Positions 33,786 through 42,500 of a stretch of DNA of 53,839 bases are shown here, piece after piece. The notes beneath the pieces are model-generated. The model was not told where the DNA came from and did not search any database. It worked only from the letters and a program-made list of their open reading frames with translations. Source of the stretch: an uncultured Lewinella sp. (GTDB lineage Bacteria > Bacteroidota > Bacteroidia > Chitinophagales > Saprospiraceae); NCBI GenBank assembly GCA_913057725.1, contig CAJXOS010000026.1, positions 1-53,839 of the forward strand, written 5' to 3'. Within the stretch, counting starts at the first letter, position 1; every line of letters starts with the position of its first letter. The position numbers were made by a program, and so were the translations under genes.

Positions 33786-33793
33786 TACCTTTG
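33786..33793 (+). promoter_or_regulatory. -7 box TACCTTTG of the B12 operon
   Basis: TACCTTTG is an exact -7 match placed just before the cobalamin riboswitch, so the transcript would begin near 33799 at the 5' side of the aptamer. No TTTG is at the normal -33 distance. Confidence 0.6.
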
Positions 33794-33796
33794 CGC

Positions 33797-33990
33797 CGTG
33801 CAGAGGTAGCAAGCATGCTCATCATGCCTTGCTTTAAAAGGGAATCCGGTGAAAATCCGGAGCAGTCCCCGCTGCTGTAAGCTTCAACTAAATCATCCTG
33901 CCAGATAGCCACTGTAATAACGGGAAGGCGGCAAGATGAGAAGCGAGCCAGAAGACCTGCCTTAGCGCGTCATAATTCTTCATCACCTTT
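33797..33990 (+). ncRNA. Cobalamin (adenosylcobalamin) riboswitch
   Basis: The aptamer core is plain: GGGAATCCGGTGAAAATCCG then AGCAGTCCCCGCTGCTGTAA (33840-33880), and the B12 box AGCCAGAAGACCTGCC at 33946-33961. It covers most of the 350-base gap between the DUF4159 gene and the receptor. Downstream, CTACCC (34019-34024) can pair with GGGTAG (34033-34038), a small hairpin that may belong to the expression platform controlling translation of the receptor. In this riboswitch class, bound cobalamin switches the downstream transporter genes off. Confidence 0.95.
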
Positions 33991-34117
33991 CGGAGGAAAA
34001 GGAAGAGGATACGCTTCGCTACCCGTTTAAGTGGGTAGGTGCAACAGGTATATCCTGTGCCCTGCTGATTTCAGGCGTTCCTTGTTTCCAGTTCTCTTCG
34101 AAGGAAACGCTAAGGTA

Positions 34118-35962
34118 TTGAGAGGCTTTCTTTTCATTTTGGCTTTATCATCTGTACTGCTTGTAGCAGGACAAGAAAGCTTGGATAGTCTACAACAACT
34201 ACCAGAGGTCGTCGTCAGCGAAAGTGCCTCGCAACGAGCTGGTGAATTGACGTCTACTTCACTTAGCGTTGATAAAATCCGAGGTGGTCAGTATTATAGC
34301 TTAGGCGAAGCACTTGAAGATCAAGGCCTGCTTTTTGTCAAAAGTTACGGAATAGGTAGTCTTGCCACTGCCAGTGTGCGCGGAGCAGCAGCCAGTCAAA
34401 CCACGATCAGCTGGAACGGAATACCGATTCAAAGTCCTATGCTCGGACTTTTAGATCTATCACTATTGCCAACGGTTCATGTAGATGAGGCCGGTTTGGA
34501 TTACGACGGGGCAATAGGCGGCAACATCTTCATAAACTCACTAGCCCCGGACAGTGCCCTATTGGTTCAGGATGGTTTCACTGTAGGCAGCTTTGGACAA
34601 TTCCGTAAAACACTAGCGGTTAGCGGCGGTAACAAATTGAAGTTCAAGTTAAGTGCCCAGCTGGATCGAGCTACCAATGACTTTCCATTTCAAGTTCGCG
34701 AAGATCTGCCAGAGAAACAATTGAGTAATGCAGCGCTACAACAGCAGGTAGCACAACAATCCTTCTTCTGGGGAGCTCATCCTAAACATCGATTTGAGCT
34801 TCACTTGTGGCAACAAAGTACCCATCGCGAGTTGCCACCAACTACCGTACAAACACGCAGTGAAGCCTATCAGGATGATATGGTCTACCGCAACCAATTG
34901 CGTTGGCAGTTTGCAACGCAAAGGGCCGTATGGCAAACTGCTCTTGCACACCTAGAGGAGGAGATCTTATACGCTGACCCAACGATTGCCCTGGAAGCTC
35001 CGAGTGATTTCCGTTCGTGGATTTTATCGACTAATCGACAAGCCGCAATTGGTCGAAACTGGAAGATTAATAGTCTGATTCGACTTCAAGAATCTAATGC
35101 CCTTGCCAACGGTTATCCGGAGCGTCAATCTCAAGCGCTACTATTCTTCGAGCAGGAAGCTAGTTATCAAATTAGCCAGCGACTTCATCTCCGTGTTGCA
35201 ACGAAGGCCCAATGGACAGAAGAACAACCTGCCGCTTTGGGCGGGCAACTACAATTAAGCAATAGTCAAACGCAATGGAAGTGGCAGTTAGGTGTTCAAC
35301 GGGACTTCCGCATTCCTACGCTTAATGATCTATTCTGGCAACCAGGAGGAAATCCTGACCTACTTCCAGAACGCTCTTGGTCTCAGGATGCGAACCTGAG
35401 TCGAAACTGGTCTAAATTTGGAAGCCAATTTCATGTTTCCATCTTCAACCGTATGGTCACAAACTGGATTCAATGGGCACAACGAGAGGAGCAATTATTC
35501 TGGTCTGCCCAAAATATCACGGAGGTATGGAGTAGGGGAGTCCAAGCAAGTTGGGCGCAAGATATTCCCAATCCTATTTGTCAGTTGCGCTTAAAATCAA
35601 ATTACCAGTGGACCCGCTCTACCTTCCAAACGCCAGTACAGAATCCTAGTATCGAGCGTGGCGAGCAACTCTGGTACACGCCGGAGCATCAAGTATTGGT
35701 ACAGGTCGAAGGCAGTAAGGGGGCTTTTCAGTGGCAACTAGCACATCGCTATGTAAGCGCCAGCAGCGGAATCAACGACGATCTGGAGGATTATCACCTG
35801 GGTATGCTTCAAGTGAATTGGCATCCCAGTGAAGCGTTTGGGAGCAGGGTTTACTTTCGAATTGACAACCTATGGGACGAAAACTATCGTGTAATAGAAC
35901 GTCGCCCCATGCCTGGCCGTCAATGGAGTATTGGCTACCACTGGCTATTCAATGCAAACTAA
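34118..35962 (+). CDS. TonB-dependent receptor, probably for cobalamin (BtuB-like)
   Basis: An outer-membrane TonB-dependent transporter of about 615 residues. From the TTG at 34118 the protein has a signal peptide (RGFLFILALSSVLLVAGQ), a short TonB-box region (LQQLPEVVVSES), a plug domain (ASVRGAAASQTTISWNGIPI, LLDLSLLPTVHVDEAG, GAIGGNIFI) and a 22-strand-type barrel that ends RQWSIGYHWLFN with a terminal aromatic region. The frame is open from a GTG at 34031, but that start adds residues without a signal and lies in the riboswitch hairpin. The cobalamin riboswitch directly upstream makes a B12 cargo likely; the DUF4465 gene follows after 26 bases. Confidence 0.88.
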   Translation: MRGFLFILALSSVLLVAGQESLDSLQQLPEVVVSESASQRAGELTSTSLSVDKIRGGQYYSLGEALEDQGLLFVKSYGIGSLATASVRGAAASQTTISWNGIPIQSPMLGLLDLSLLPTVHVDEAGLDYDGAIGGNIFINSLAPDSALLVQDGFTVGSFGQFRKTLAVSGGNKLKFKLSAQLDRATNDFPFQVREDLPEKQLSNAALQQQVAQQSFFWGAHPKHRFELHLWQQSTHRELPPTTVQTRSEAYQDDMVYRNQLRWQFATQRAVWQTALAHLEEEILYADPTIALEAPSDFRSWILSTNRQAAIGRNWKINSLIRLQESNALANGYPERQSQALLFFEQEASYQISQRLHLRVATKAQWTEEQPAALGGQLQLSNSQTQWKWQLGVQRDFRIPTLNDLFWQPGGNPDLLPERSWSQDANLSRNWSKFGSQFHVSIFNRMVTNWIQWAQREEQLFWSAQNITEVWSRGVQASWAQDIPNPICQLRLKSNYQWTRSTFQTPVQNPSIERGEQLWYTPEHQVLVQVEGSKGAFQWQLAHRYVSASSGINDDLEDYHLGMLQVNWHPSEAFGSRVYFRIDNLWDENYRVIERRPMPGRQWSIGYHWLFNAN

Positions 35963-35988
35963 TTTATTGATCAACATAAAACCATTCT

Positions 35989-36954
35989 ATGAAAAACAAT
36001 CTACTATCACTTTTACTGCTTTCAAGCAGTCTTCTAACGGCACAAGTTGTCGCTGATTTTGAGAATTTTGATGTGGAGCAAGGTCAGTTTCTGCCAGAGG
36101 CATCCGAAGGTGCCTTTACCACAGGAAATATTAGCCTATCCAACGTCTATAATGCGGAACAGAATTTCTGGTCAGGATGGGCCGTTTCAGCAACCACCGA
36201 TACCGAAACGCCTGGTTTCATGAACCAGTATTCCAGCCGCAGTGGTGCTGGAAACAATGGTAGCTCTACCTACGGATTAACCTACGCCTTCTTTCAACAG
36301 CCCATTGATCTTATTGGAGATGCTGCAGGTGCTCCTGTAATGGGTATGTATGTAAACAACGGCACTTACGCTTATTTCTCTATGCTAGAGGGTGATAACG
36401 TAGCTAAGAAGTTTGGCGGAGAGACAGGCGATGACCCTGATTTCTTTTTGCTCACAGTCTTCGGAGAACTAGACGGTGAAATGACTACCGACTCTGTAAA
36501 CTTCTACCTAGCCGACTACCGTTTTGATAATAACGATGAAGATTACATCGTCGAGAATTGGACTTTCGTTAATCTAGAGTCACTTGGGAACGTCGATCGG
36601 TTGTGGATTAAGTTATCATCATCAGATGTGGGTGAGTTTGGTATGAACACTCCAGCTTACTTGTTTGTCGATGACGTTACTACCGCTGGTGATCCTACTA
36701 GCGTACAAGACCAAAGACGAGATTTCGGCTTAACTGTATACCCTAACCCTTTCTCCAACCAAGTGCAATTAACTTGGAACGAGACAGAAAGAGGTCAGGT
36801 TCGTTTGGTAAGTGTTGATGGCTCTCTACTGGGTGAGTATGTATTGACTCAAGGACAAAATCAGCTATCACTATCGGATCTTCCGAACGGTACTTACTTC
36901 TTGCAGGTATTAACTGAAAACGGCTGGGATGTACGTCGTATAGTTAAGCAGTAA
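35989..36954 (+). CDS. DUF4465 protein with T9SS type A sorting domain
   Basis: A 321-residue secreted protein. Signal peptide MKNNLLSLLLLSSSLLTAQ; then a DUF4465 beta-sandwich (ADFENFDV, FWSGWAVSATTDTETPGF, YGLTYAFFQQPI, GMYVNNGTYAYFSMLEGD, DYRFDNNDEDYIVENWTFVN, WIKLSSSDVGEFGMNTPAYL); and a C-terminal sorting domain (YPNPFSNQVQL near 250, LSLSDLPNGTYFLQV, final RRIVKQ) that directs export by type IX secretion and attachment to the cell surface. In the gut Bacteroidetes, surface proteins of cobalamin loci capture B12 for BtuB; I infer such a role from the riboswitch operon, with T9SS replacing the usual lipid anchor. Confidence 0.88.
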   Translation: MKNNLLSLLLLSSSLLTAQVVADFENFDVEQGQFLPEASEGAFTTGNISLSNVYNAEQNFWSGWAVSATTDTETPGFMNQYSSRSGAGNNGSSTYGLTYAFFQQPIDLIGDAAGAPVMGMYVNNGTYAYFSMLEGDNVAKKFGGETGDDPDFFLLTVFGELDGEMTTDSVNFYLADYRFDNNDEDYIVENWTFVNLESLGNVDRLWIKLSSSDVGEFGMNTPAYLFVDDVTTAGDPTSVQDQRRDFGLTVYPNPFSNQVQLTWNETERGQVRLVSVDGSLLGEYVLTQGQNQLSLSDLPNGTYFLQVLTENGWDVRRIVKQ

Positions 36955-37000
36955 CTTAACAAAGACACAGACTAGAAATCACTTAAATTCGTGATACAGG

Positions 37001-37035
37001 GAGTCTATTTTGCCGTGGCAAAATAGACTCTTTCT
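37001..37035 (+). terminator. Terminator closing the B12 uptake operon
   Basis: GAGTCTATTTTGC (37001-37013) pairs with GCAAAATAGACTC (37018-37030) around CGTG and is followed by TTTCT. The stem is 13 perfect base pairs. It lies 46 bases after the DUF4465 stop. Confidence 0.8.
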
Positions 37036-37119
37036 AAATTAATAATCAAGCAGTTATATCTTCAACAAAAGGCTGAATATCCTGTTATAATTATATACTA
37101 ACTAAAGTTTATATTTTAT

Positions 37120-37629
37120 ATGGATACCCCAACAAAGAATGGTGTAGCCACTGATCCAGTAAATATTGGAATTGGCAGCCAAAACCGAGTGGAAGTCGTC
37201 AAAATGCTCAATCAATTACTAGCAGATGAGCATGTTCTTTACATCAAGCTCCGAAATTACCATTGGAACGTAGAAGGTATGTACTTTCAGCAGCTTCATG
37301 CGCTATTCGAAGAGCAATACACTGCCTTAAGTGTACAAATCGACGACATCGCTGAACGCATTCGCAGCCTAGGTCATTATGCCCCTGGTAGCATGCAGTC
37401 ATTTGAGCAAATGAGTCGCCTACAGGAAAGTGGTCATCTAAATGGAGATTATCGTCTAATGCTCCAAAACATTCTCGCAGATCACGAGATGATTATCCAA
37501 GTACTACGCCATGACCTCGAAGCGGCTATGGAGGAGTACAATGACGCCGGAACCAGCGACTTCCTTACTGCCCTTATGGAAATTCATGAGAAAATGGCTT
37601 GGATGATACGTTCGCACCTACGTGGTTAA
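37120..37629 (+). CDS. dps: Dps-family ferritin-like protein
   Basis: Dps forms a dodecamer that oxidises and stores iron and protects DNA during starvation and peroxide stress. The 169-residue protein has all ferroxidase ligands with the canonical spacing: His48 in NYHWNVEG, His60, Asp75 and Glu79 in DDIAERIRSLG. Length and the terminal helices fit the family. The N-terminal tail (MDTPTKNGVATDP) has only one Lys, so DNA binding by the tail is doubtful. The upstream region is very AT-rich, without a clear -7 box. A strong terminator follows, so it is a single-gene unit. Confidence 0.95.
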   Translation: MDTPTKNGVATDPVNIGIGSQNRVEVVKMLNQLLADEHVLYIKLRNYHWNVEGMYFQQLHALFEEQYTALSVQIDDIAERIRSLGHYAPGSMQSFEQMSRLQESGHLNGDYRLMLQNILADHEMIIQVLRHDLEAAMEEYNDAGTSDFLTALMEIHEKMAWMIRSHLRG

Positions 37630-37656
37630 GACCAGAACCGGAAGCAAAATGATGCT

Positions 37657-37683
37657 AAAAGCCCTCTTCGGAGGGCTTTTTTT
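37657..37683 (+). terminator. Rho-independent terminator after dps
   Basis: AAAAGCCCTC (37657-37666), loop TTCG, GAGGGCTTTT (37671-37680), then TTT. A UUCG-type tetraloop on a GC-rich stem followed by T residues is a classic strong terminator. Confidence 0.95.
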
Positions 37684-37760
37684 ATGCCCAAAAGTGTCAT
37701 ATTCCGTTAATTTTCTGTCAAAATCTTATTTAGACTAAATCAAAATAGGAGTTTAGGTGT

Positions 37761-37768
37761 TACCTTTA
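37761..37768 (+). promoter_or_regulatory. -7-like box TACCTTTA before the 112-residue gene
   Basis: TACCTTTA differs by one base from the box used before yidC. It lies 24 bases before the ATG at 37793 and overlaps an upstream in-frame GTG, which argues for the ATG as the real start. Confidence 0.4.
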
Positions 37769-37792
37769 CATCAATTAAAGAAGCAGTGTCAA

Positions 37793-38131
37793 ATGAAAAA
37801 CTACGCGAGAAAATTGGTTTCAGATTTCTTGCGCCAAGAAGAAGCGCAAGAGCGTCTGGATGTCTTTGCAGCTGCTATGCTCCTTGGCCCAGAAGCGAAA
37901 GAAGCATTTCTAGCTAGTGCGAAACCTGTTGCGGTAGCAGGGGATAGTGGTTGGATAGCAGCGCTATGGCTATCTACTGCAGACGAAGACCCTACCGGAG
38001 AGATGCATGTAGTTGCAGAAAACTGCCGCAGCCAAAAACTCGCTTTGATAACAGCTAACTATTACCGACTCCATCACCTCATTAACGCGGATATCAATCC
38101 AAATAGCGCAAACACATCTTCTTCTTGCTAA
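37793..38131 (+). CDS. Small hypothetical protein, 112 residues
   Basis: I do not recognise this protein. From the ATG at 37793 it reads MKNYARKLVSDFLRQEEAQE, then RLDVFAAAMLLGPEAKEAFL, AVAGDSGWIAALWLS, and a polar end with a terminal Cys (SANTSSSC). It is predicted soluble with helices at both ends and no signal peptide. The frame is open from a GTG at 37757, but a -7-like box covers that site. It lies 12 bases before the small Cys/Lys-rich gene and may be co-transcribed with it. No function can be proposed. Confidence 0.6.
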   Translation: MKNYARKLVSDFLRQEEAQERLDVFAAAMLLGPEAKEAFLASAKPVAVAGDSGWIAALWLSTADEDPTGEMHVVAENCRSQKLALITANYYRLHHLINADINPNSANTSSSC

Positions 38132-38143
38132 CACTCTTTCTCC

Positions 38144-38299
38144 ATGTCAATTAGTAAACAGAACAACGACTTTACCAACTCCACACTAGCCGTTCGATTT
38201 CCATGCCCAATTGCTCAGGTGCAAGGAAAAAAGCTAAAGAAAAAATGCTGTAAGAAGTACAAAAAAGGTAAACGCTGTAAGCGTTGTCCAAATGGCTAA
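38144..38299 (+). CDS. 51-residue Cys/Lys-rich small protein
   Basis: A small gene with an ATG 12 bases after the previous stop. Its 51 residues have five Cys (21, 35, 36, 45, 48), with CC at 35-36 and a CxxC at 45-48, and 12 Lys concentrated in the second half (KKLKKKCCKKYKKGKRCKRC). The pattern suggests a compact metal-binding (zinc) or nucleic-acid-binding knuckle. Similar Lys/Cys tails occur in short conserved Bacteroidota proteins that I remember only as hypothetical. Codon use is like the neighbours. I cannot name a function; that it is a real gene is supported by the composition and spacing, not proved. Confidence 0.65.
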   Translation: MSISKQNNDFTNSTLAVRFPCPIAQVQGKKLKKKCCKKYKKGKRCKRCPNG

Positions 38300-38343
38300 G
38301 CAATAGTCCTTTTAGCGAATACTAAAATACCTATCTTGGCGGG

Positions 38344-39564
38344 ATGAAGATCCTGCATACTTCCGACTGGCACTTGGGGCAACGCTTGCTCCAACTAGAC
38401 CGACATGAAGAGTTCCGGTTAGCACTGGAATGGCTCTTGGAAGTAATTCGTGATGAAAAGATAGATGTGCTCCTGGTAGCAGGGGATATCTTTGACATTG
38501 GCAACCCTCCCAACCAATCTCGCCAGCTTTATTACAATTTCCTTCGTCAAATCCTGCAAACTGATTGTAGGCATGTAGTTATTACAGGCGGCAACCACGA
38601 TTCTCCAGCAATGCTCAATGCTCCGCGAGAATTACTGGAGGGCTTTAATATCCATGTCTTAGGTGCAGCTACTGACAATCCTGAAGATGAACTTATCGTG
38701 CTACGTGACAGCAACAATAAAGCTGAACTGGTAGTTGCTGCAGTACCATTCCTCCGTGATCGGGATTTACGTATAAGTAGAGTAGGGGAATCTAGCCAAA
38801 GCCGTCAAGAGCGACTGCAGAATGGGCTAACAGAACACTATGAGCAATTGGCAGCTCTCGCAAAGCCGTATCATCAACAAGGTATTCCCACCATTGCCAT
38901 GGGGCATTTATATGCAAAAGGTGCCGTCGCTGCGGAGCGACAGGACAACATCTACGTTGGCAATCGTGAGAATATGGAAGCAGGACAATTTCCGACGCTT
39001 TTCGATTACGTTGCTTTAGGTCACATTCACCGCGCTCAAACAGTTGGGAATGCTGAACACATTCGCTACTGTGGTTCATTGATTCCGCTCAGCTTTAGCG
39101 AAACGCAAGACGATAAGCAAGTATGGATTCTGCACATTGAGGATAATTCGATCAAAGAAATCGAAAAGAAATCTGTACCCACGTTCCGTCGTCTAAAGAC
39201 CATTCATGGTTCACTTGAGAAGGTACAGCAAAGCCTAGAGCGATTTGCCGCTAAACCAGATCGGTTGTTGACTCCCTGGGTAGAAGTAGTTGTAGAGGTC
39301 GAAGACTTCGTTCCGCAACTGGATCAAGTCCTACAAGAGTTTTGTGCGGATATGCCATTGGAGTTGGTCAAGGTACGTGTCAATCGTCCTTATGTACCGA
39401 TTAGTGCTCAACTCGATGACACACCTGACCTTGAGGAACTTGATGTGGAAGAAGTTTTTCTACAAAAATGCCGAAGCGTCGGGGTACAAGAAGAGGAGCA
39501 ATTGGAAGCACTGGTTGATACGTTTAGGGAATTACAGAACTGGATGCAAGAACAGGATAAGTAA
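38344..39564 (+). CDS. sbcD: Exonuclease SbcCD subunit D
   Basis: SbcD (Mre11-like) is the nuclease subunit of SbcCD, which processes hairpins and blocked DNA ends. The 406-residue protein has the calcineurin-type phosphoesterase motifs in order: HTSDWHLGQ, VAGDIFD, ITGGNHDSP, MGHLYAKGA and ALGHIHRAQ, which bind two Mn ions. A capping region and a C-terminal SbcC-binding stretch follow. The start ATG lies 5 bases after TATCTTGG, a degenerate -7 box. sbcC begins 2 bases after its stop. Confidence 0.97.
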   Translation: MKILHTSDWHLGQRLLQLDRHEEFRLALEWLLEVIRDEKIDVLLVAGDIFDIGNPPNQSRQLYYNFLRQILQTDCRHVVITGGNHDSPAMLNAPRELLEGFNIHVLGAATDNPEDELIVLRDSNNKAELVVAAVPFLRDRDLRISRVGESSQSRQERLQNGLTEHYEQLAALAKPYHQQGIPTIAMGHLYAKGAVAAERQDNIYVGNRENMEAGQFPTLFDYVALGHIHRAQTVGNAEHIRYCGSLIPLSFSETQDDKQVWILHIEDNSIKEIEKKSVPTFRRLKTIHGSLEKVQQSLERFAAKPDRLLTPWVEVVVEVEDFVPQLDQVLQEFCADMPLELVKVRVNRPYVPISAQLDDTPDLEELDVEEVFLQKCRSVGVQEEEQLEALVDTFRELQNWMQEQDK

Positions 39565-39566
39565 GC

Positions 39567-42500
39567 ATGAGGATTCTGAGGATACATATCAATAACCTGA
39601 ATTCTCTGCGACTACAGACGAGCATTGATTTTGAAGAAGCCCCCCTTTCTCAAGCGGATATTTTTGCCATTACCGGTGATACAGGTGCTGGTAAAACGAC
39701 TATTCTGGATGCCATCACTTTAGCTCTCTATGGCCGTGTAGCTCGTGACAAGGATGCCCACAAAGAAGTAATGAGTTACGGTGCAGCGGAATGTCATGCG
39801 GAGTTAGAATTCCAAGTGGATACCGATCGCTATCTCGCAAGCTGGAGAATGCACAGAGCTAGACATAAACCGGATGGGAACCTCTTGGCACCACAACGAG
39901 AGCTAGCTTGCTGGGATACAAAAGAAAATGCGTTTAGGCCGATCGCAGAAAAAGTCCGGGAGGTAGACGAAGCGGTTAAGCGAATTACTAAACTTGATTT
40001 TGAACGATTTACCCGATCGGTAATGCTAGCGCAAGGTGACTTCGCAGCCTTTCTTAAAGCTAGTGACAAAGAACGCAGCGACCTGCTAGAACGCATTACT
40101 GGTACAGGGATCTACTCCGAGTTGTCTACCGCCGCGTTCGAAAAATATCGTCAAGAAGAACAGCTTCTGAAACAGCTTCAGGAGCAGCAAGCACAACTCT
40201 TGGAGCTTGGCGAGGAACAAGTTAGTGAAGAAGCCTTGGCAATGGCCAAAGCTGAAACCCAGAAAGAAACTAAGAATCTAGAAGTCCTACAGCAGGCGGT
40301 TCGTGCGATGGAGCTTTGGTTAGCTGCGGATAAGAGGGTTCATAGTCTGGAGTCTGCACAGCAAGAGCTATTGGCACGACAGGAGGCATTTAAGGCGCAG
40401 GCAGAAGCTCTGGCTCAATCCAAGCAACTAAATCCCCTCCGCCCTGAATTCCAATCGTGGGCGGAGCAACAGTCGCAATTAGCTCAATTAGGTGAACAAG
40501 TACAAGCGCTCACTGCAAATCTAACAACAACGCAATCATCCTACGAGATAGCTACTCAGCAAGCTGGTGAATCTAAGGAAGCGTTCCAAAAGAAACGAGA
40601 AGCGGCTAAAACCAAGGAGACCGACATCCAAAAGGCAGCCACCTTTGATGAACAAATCCGCCAGTTAGACAAGCAGTATAACAGTGAGATTCAGCAAGAA
40701 CAGGAGCAACAGCAAGTACTCGCAAAGCAGACTGAGGAGCTACAGCAGATAACGCAACAACAGACCGCAAGGCTAAAGGAAATTAAGGCCTTAGAAACAT
40801 GGCTGAAAGCCCATGAACAATATCATGCCCTACCTGCTCTTTATCCGGTAATTGATCAAGAGCGTACACAACTGCGAGATCGCTACATGAACTTGCAGCG
40901 TTTGCAGAAAAAGGAGGCAGAAACCAAGTCCAATGTAGCGCATTGGAAAAAAGAGACCCAGGTACTAGAACGCAACTACGTTGAACAGGAAAAGGCCCTT
41001 GAAAAACTCCATGCTTCTTTTGCCAAATTACTTCCAGAATCTTTCTCAACCAGCGAAGAAGCGGGAGTTGAACGCCTAGGAGCTGCTATACAAGAACTGC
41101 AGGACAAGCGGTCCATTCTTCAACAACTGGTCCAACTTGATTCAGCCTATCAAGAAAGCTTAAAGGAACAGGAGGCTTACTCTGCTCGCCTTGAGAGCCT
41201 GCTAAGTAGGCAGCAGCACTTCAATAAGGAACTACTAAGCCTTGTAGAATTAAGGGATCAGTATCAGGCTGATCTTGAATACCGAAGAGCCATCTACCAG
41301 CAGCAACAGTTAATCGCTAATTATGAAAAAGATCGTCAGGCGCTGAAGCCAGGAGATCCATGTCCGTTGTGTCAATCCACGGATCATCCATTCCATGATC
41401 ATCCGGTAACTCCATTTGTTGATAAAGCGAAGGAAGAATTAGATCAAGCTGAGGCGAAAGTGCAGGAGGTTCAGCACTCTGAAAAAGAGCTCCTACAGGA
41501 GGAGGGTAGAGTAAACCAGGAGATTGAAATTCTGTACGGTGATGCCGAGAAGAGTAATATGCGCAATGTGCAGGCTCGAATCTTGGACTATGAAAGCCAG
41601 ATTGCAGGCCTCCTTCAAGCACAGCAAGATAAAGATTGGGAAGTTGCACGAGGTGAGCGGCTCAATCAGCGGCTGAAGCAACTGGATCAACAACTCAAGA
41701 ACTGGCGAAGTTTGCAGGGCCAGCTGACCGAACTAAATCAGGAGATCAATAAAAGCACGGCTAAGCTTCAAGAGACCGAGCGTAACTACTTGGAAAACAA
41801 GCGGCAACTCAGTGTAGCTGAAGCGGAGTCACAAGCGATTCAAGCTACCATCAAGGATGAAGAAAAGCAGTTTGATGAAGCCAAGGCTAGCATGAATACA
41901 AAGCTTGCTCCCTTGGGTGAGGCCTTTGATTTAAAAACCGCAAAAGCTACTTTCGCTCGCTTAGAAAAACTGAGCACGCAAGTAAAGGAGAGTCAGGAGC
42001 AGTTACAGCTAACTCAACAAGGTCAGACCCTACAACAAAAGGAAGGGCAAGCGTTGGAAAAAAATGTGGCTAGTCTTCAGAAACAGCTAGAGGTACAAGT
42101 AGTGAAGACTCGGCAGTTGCAAAAAGACCTGACAGCAGCCAAAAACGCCCGGCGATCGATACTTGGTGAACAAACCACAGAGGAAGCAAGAACGCAGCTG
42201 TCTCAAGAGTTAGAAGCAGCAGAGCATATTCTGGAAAAACTCCAACAGCAACAACAAGAAAAGCGCGAAATGCTATTAGCGCAGCAAGAACGCTACGACC
42301 AACTGCAAAAGAGGGTAGGGGAGCTGGAAAAACGTTTAGAAAAGACTGTAGCTAGTTTGGAGAAAGGTGTTCAGAAGACAGCTTTCAACTCCCTACAAGA
42401 AGCAAAGACAGCACTTCTGAGCGAAGCCCGACAAGCGGAACTTGAAGCGGAGCAGCAGCAAATCATTCAAGGACTGGTTCAACTGAAAAAGAACCTAACA

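Noticed and set aside
34031..34117. N-terminal 29 codons of the receptor frame starting at GTG 34031
   Set aside because: They lie in the riboswitch leader, lack a signal peptide and cover a hairpin; the TTG at 34118 gives a proper signal peptide.
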